A stretch of DNA of 8,361 nt. It comes from Fidelibacterota bacterium UBA6817 (GTDB lineage Bacteria; Fidelibacterota; Fidelibacteria; Fidelibacterales; Fidelibacteraceae). The notes beneath the pieces are model-generated. The model had not been told where the DNA came from. It worked only from the letters and a program-made list of their open reading frames with translations, and did no database searches. The stretch covers positions 1 through 8,361 of the forward strand of contig DKER01000236.1 of assembly GCA_002452555.1 (NCBI GenBank). Reading direction: 5' to 3'. A program made the translations under genes and the position numbers. Below are positions 7,915 through 8,361 of this stretch, in pieces (the first letter of the stretch is position 1; each line of letters opens with the position of its first letter).

Positions 7915-7930
7915 TGTGATGAATATCATG
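7915..7930. promoter_or_regulatory. Possible CRP/FNR-family operator
   Basis: The top strand reads TGTGAT-GAAT-ATCATG. The left half is a perfect CRP half-site (TGTGA) and the core TGAT-N4-ATCA (7917-7928) is a perfect inverted repeat. The outer right bases (TG instead of CA) depart from the E. coli consensus TGTGA-N6-TCACA. It lies about 12 to 27 bases downstream of the proposed -10, close to +5 to +20, where a bound protein would tend to repress. That an adenylate cyclase operon carries it makes cAMP feedback plausible. Family and regulator are inference from E. coli-type motifs. Confidence 0.4.
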
Positions 7931-7941
7931 TATTGTATTTG

Positions 7942-7970
7942 AATATAACGGGTACCGCTATTTAAATCAA
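7942..7970 (-). promoter_or_regulatory. Likely sigma70-type promoter of the four-gene operon
   Basis: On the minus strand TTGATT (7970-7965) and TATATT (7947-7942) are separated by exactly 17 bases, matching the -35 (4 of 6) and -10 (5 of 6) consensus. Transcription would start near 7935 and give an untranslated leader of about 75 bases. The spacer contains the palindrome GGTACC, of unknown meaning. It is the best candidate in the gap, but the surrounding DNA is A/T-rich, which raises chance matches. Confidence 0.5.
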
Positions 7971-7995
7971 TTATATATATTTGAAAAATTAGCTG

Positions 7996-8033
7996 AAAAA
8001 AAAAGAGGGCTTATCCATGAAAAGCCCTCTTTT
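7996..8033 (-). terminator. Intrinsic terminator downstream of tRNA-Glu
   Basis: A perfect 12-bp inverted repeat (8001-8012 with 8022-8033, core GAGGGCTT/AAGCCCTC) has a 9-base loop. It is followed on the minus strand by a run of nine T (8004-7996, partly in the stem). It starts a few bases after the tRNA 3' end and separates the tRNA transcript from the operon promoter. On the plus strand the T run is only four bases, so termination in that direction would be weaker. Confidence 0.92.
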
Positions 8034-8036
8034 GCG

Positions 8037-8108
8037 TATCCCGTAGGGGAGTCGAACCCCTGTTGCAGGAATGAAAGTCCTGAGTCCTGACCACTAGACG
8101 AACGGGAC
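8037..8108 (-). tRNA. tRNA-Glu (anticodon UUC)
   Basis: The 72-base minus-strand gene folds into a full cloverleaf. It has a seven-pair acceptor stem GTCCCGT/ACGGGAT, a D-arm with GTC/GAC stem, an anticodon stem CAGGA/TCCTG with loop CTTTCAT (anticodon TTC, reading GAA and GAG), and a T-arm AGGGG-TTCGACT-CCCCT. The discriminator base is A and the 3' CCA is not encoded (next bases CGC). The first acceptor pair is G1.U72, a wobble, where tRNA-Glu usually has a Watson-Crick pair. No tandem tRNA, integrase or duplicated 3' end was seen. Confidence 0.97.
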
Positions 8109-8127
8109 ATATCTCAAATAGCCCGCA

Positions 8128-8156
8128 ATATTAAAAGGATATAATTAAATTGGCAA
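8128..8156 (-). promoter_or_regulatory. Likely promoter of tRNA-Glu
   Basis: On the minus strand TTGCCA (8156-8151) and TAATAT (8133-8128) lie 17 bases apart, about 20 bases before the mature tRNA 5' end. The bases after the -10 are GC-rich (TGCGGGC), like the discriminator of stringently controlled stable-RNA promoters in other bacteria. The -10 is only a 4 of 6 match, so this is a moderate call. Confidence 0.5.
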
Positions 8157-8167
8157 TAAAAAAATCA

Positions 8168-8192
8168 GTAGCCGGTAGCCGGTAGCCGGTAG
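8168..8192. repeat. Tandem heptamer array, unit GTAGCCG (about 3.6 copies)
   Basis: Three perfect copies of GTAGCCG (8168-8174, 8175-8181, 8182-8188) are followed by GTAG. The array is non-coding and lies upstream of the tRNA promoter. The unit differs from that of the second array at 8317 by two C/T changes, giving a shared consensus GYAGYCG. Similar short heptamer arrays occur in intergenic DNA of Bacteroidetes-like and cyanobacterial genomes; their function is unknown. Confidence 0.9.
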
Positions 8193-8316
8193 GGTGGGTC
8201 GATTTTGTTTCAGTTGATATGATGTTGTTTCGTTTGACTGGGTTTGTTTCATTTAGGTGGTTTCATAGTCGATTATGGTTTTTTGCTGATTCGAGGGTGA
8301 ATAAATCCTCAATTAT
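8193..8316. other. Non-coding G/T-rich spacer between the heptamer arrays
   Basis: No convincing gene is seen on either strand. The top strand is strongly G/T-rich. It contains GTTTC at 8207, 8227, 8246 and 8260 (spacings 20, 19 and 14), the first three as TTGTTTC, which looks like a decayed tandem repeat of about 20 bases. GTCGATT also occurs twice (8198-8204 by position of its first G, and 8268-8274). This may be worn repeat DNA or chance in a low-complexity stretch. Confidence 0.35.
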
Positions 8317-8344
8317 GCAGTCGGCAGTCGGCAGTCGTCAGTCA
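8317..8344. repeat. Tandem heptamer array, unit GCAGTCG (3 perfect copies plus decay)
   Basis: Three perfect copies of GCAGTCG occupy 8317-8337, followed by a degenerate copy TCAGTCA (8338-8344) and possibly ACAGGCA after it. It has the same orientation and unit length as the array at 8168. The array may continue in worn form past the window edge. Confidence 0.88.
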
Positions 8345-8361
8345 ACAGGCAATCAACTTTT

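Noticed and set aside
7859..7941. Riboswitch or attenuator in the operon leader
   Set aside because: The roughly 75-base leader is A/T-rich and shows no strong stem-loop or known riboswitch motif.
8037..8108. tRNA-Glu as an integration site for a mobile element
   Set aside because: No integrase, no second copy of the tRNA 3' end and no phage-like genes appear in the window.
8168..8344. CRISPR array
   Set aside because: Units are 7 bases with no spacers, far shorter than CRISPR repeats, and no cas gene is present.

Overview
The window looks like chromosomal DNA from a Gram-negative bacterium of moderate to low GC. Three exported proteins carry signal peptides. One of them looks like an outer-membrane barrel, and a cyclase carries a periplasmic-type sensor domain. 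The gene content and the short tandem heptamer repeats (GTAGCCG, GCAGTCG) in non-coding DNA remind me of the FCB superphylum and allied candidate phyla (Marinimicrobia, Calditrichota, KSB1, Ignavibacteria). That placement is an impression, not something the sequence proves.

Layout. Bases 1-1213 (+) are the 3' two thirds of dnaG, DNA primase, whose start lies outside the window. After a 52-base convergent gap, four genes lie on the minus strand and fill 7858 down to 1266. In transcription order they are: a secreted Ig/fibronectin-like protein (7858-6650), an exported FecR-domain protein (6639-5953), a large secreted protein with two N-terminal Ig-like parts and a probable outer-membrane beta-barrel (5953-3443), and a CHASE2-sensor class III adenylate cyclase (3446-1266). 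The gaps are +10, -1 and -4 bases, so this is almost certainly one operon. The first two genes have clear Shine-Dalgarno sequences. The last two have none and start inside the stop codon of the gene before (TGATG and TTGA), which suggests translational coupling. Upstream is a sigma70-like promoter (7942-7970), followed just downstream by a CRP/FNR-type inverted repeat (7915-7930).

Behind the operon promoter come a strong intrinsic terminator (7996-8033), a tRNA-Glu(UUC) gene on the minus strand (8037-8108) with its own likely promoter, and about 200 bases of non-coding DNA. That DNA holds two related heptamer arrays flanking a G/T-rich, faintly repetitive stretch.

How the genes may work together (inference): the operon puts proteins predicted for the outer membrane, periplasm and inner membrane in one transcript, ending in an enzyme whose sensor domain faces the periplasm. 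The simplest model is an envelope-to-cytoplasm pathway that turns an outer-membrane or periplasmic state into cAMP. The CRP-like box at the promoter raises the possibility of cAMP feedback. dnaG and the tRNA gene are housekeeping neighbours.
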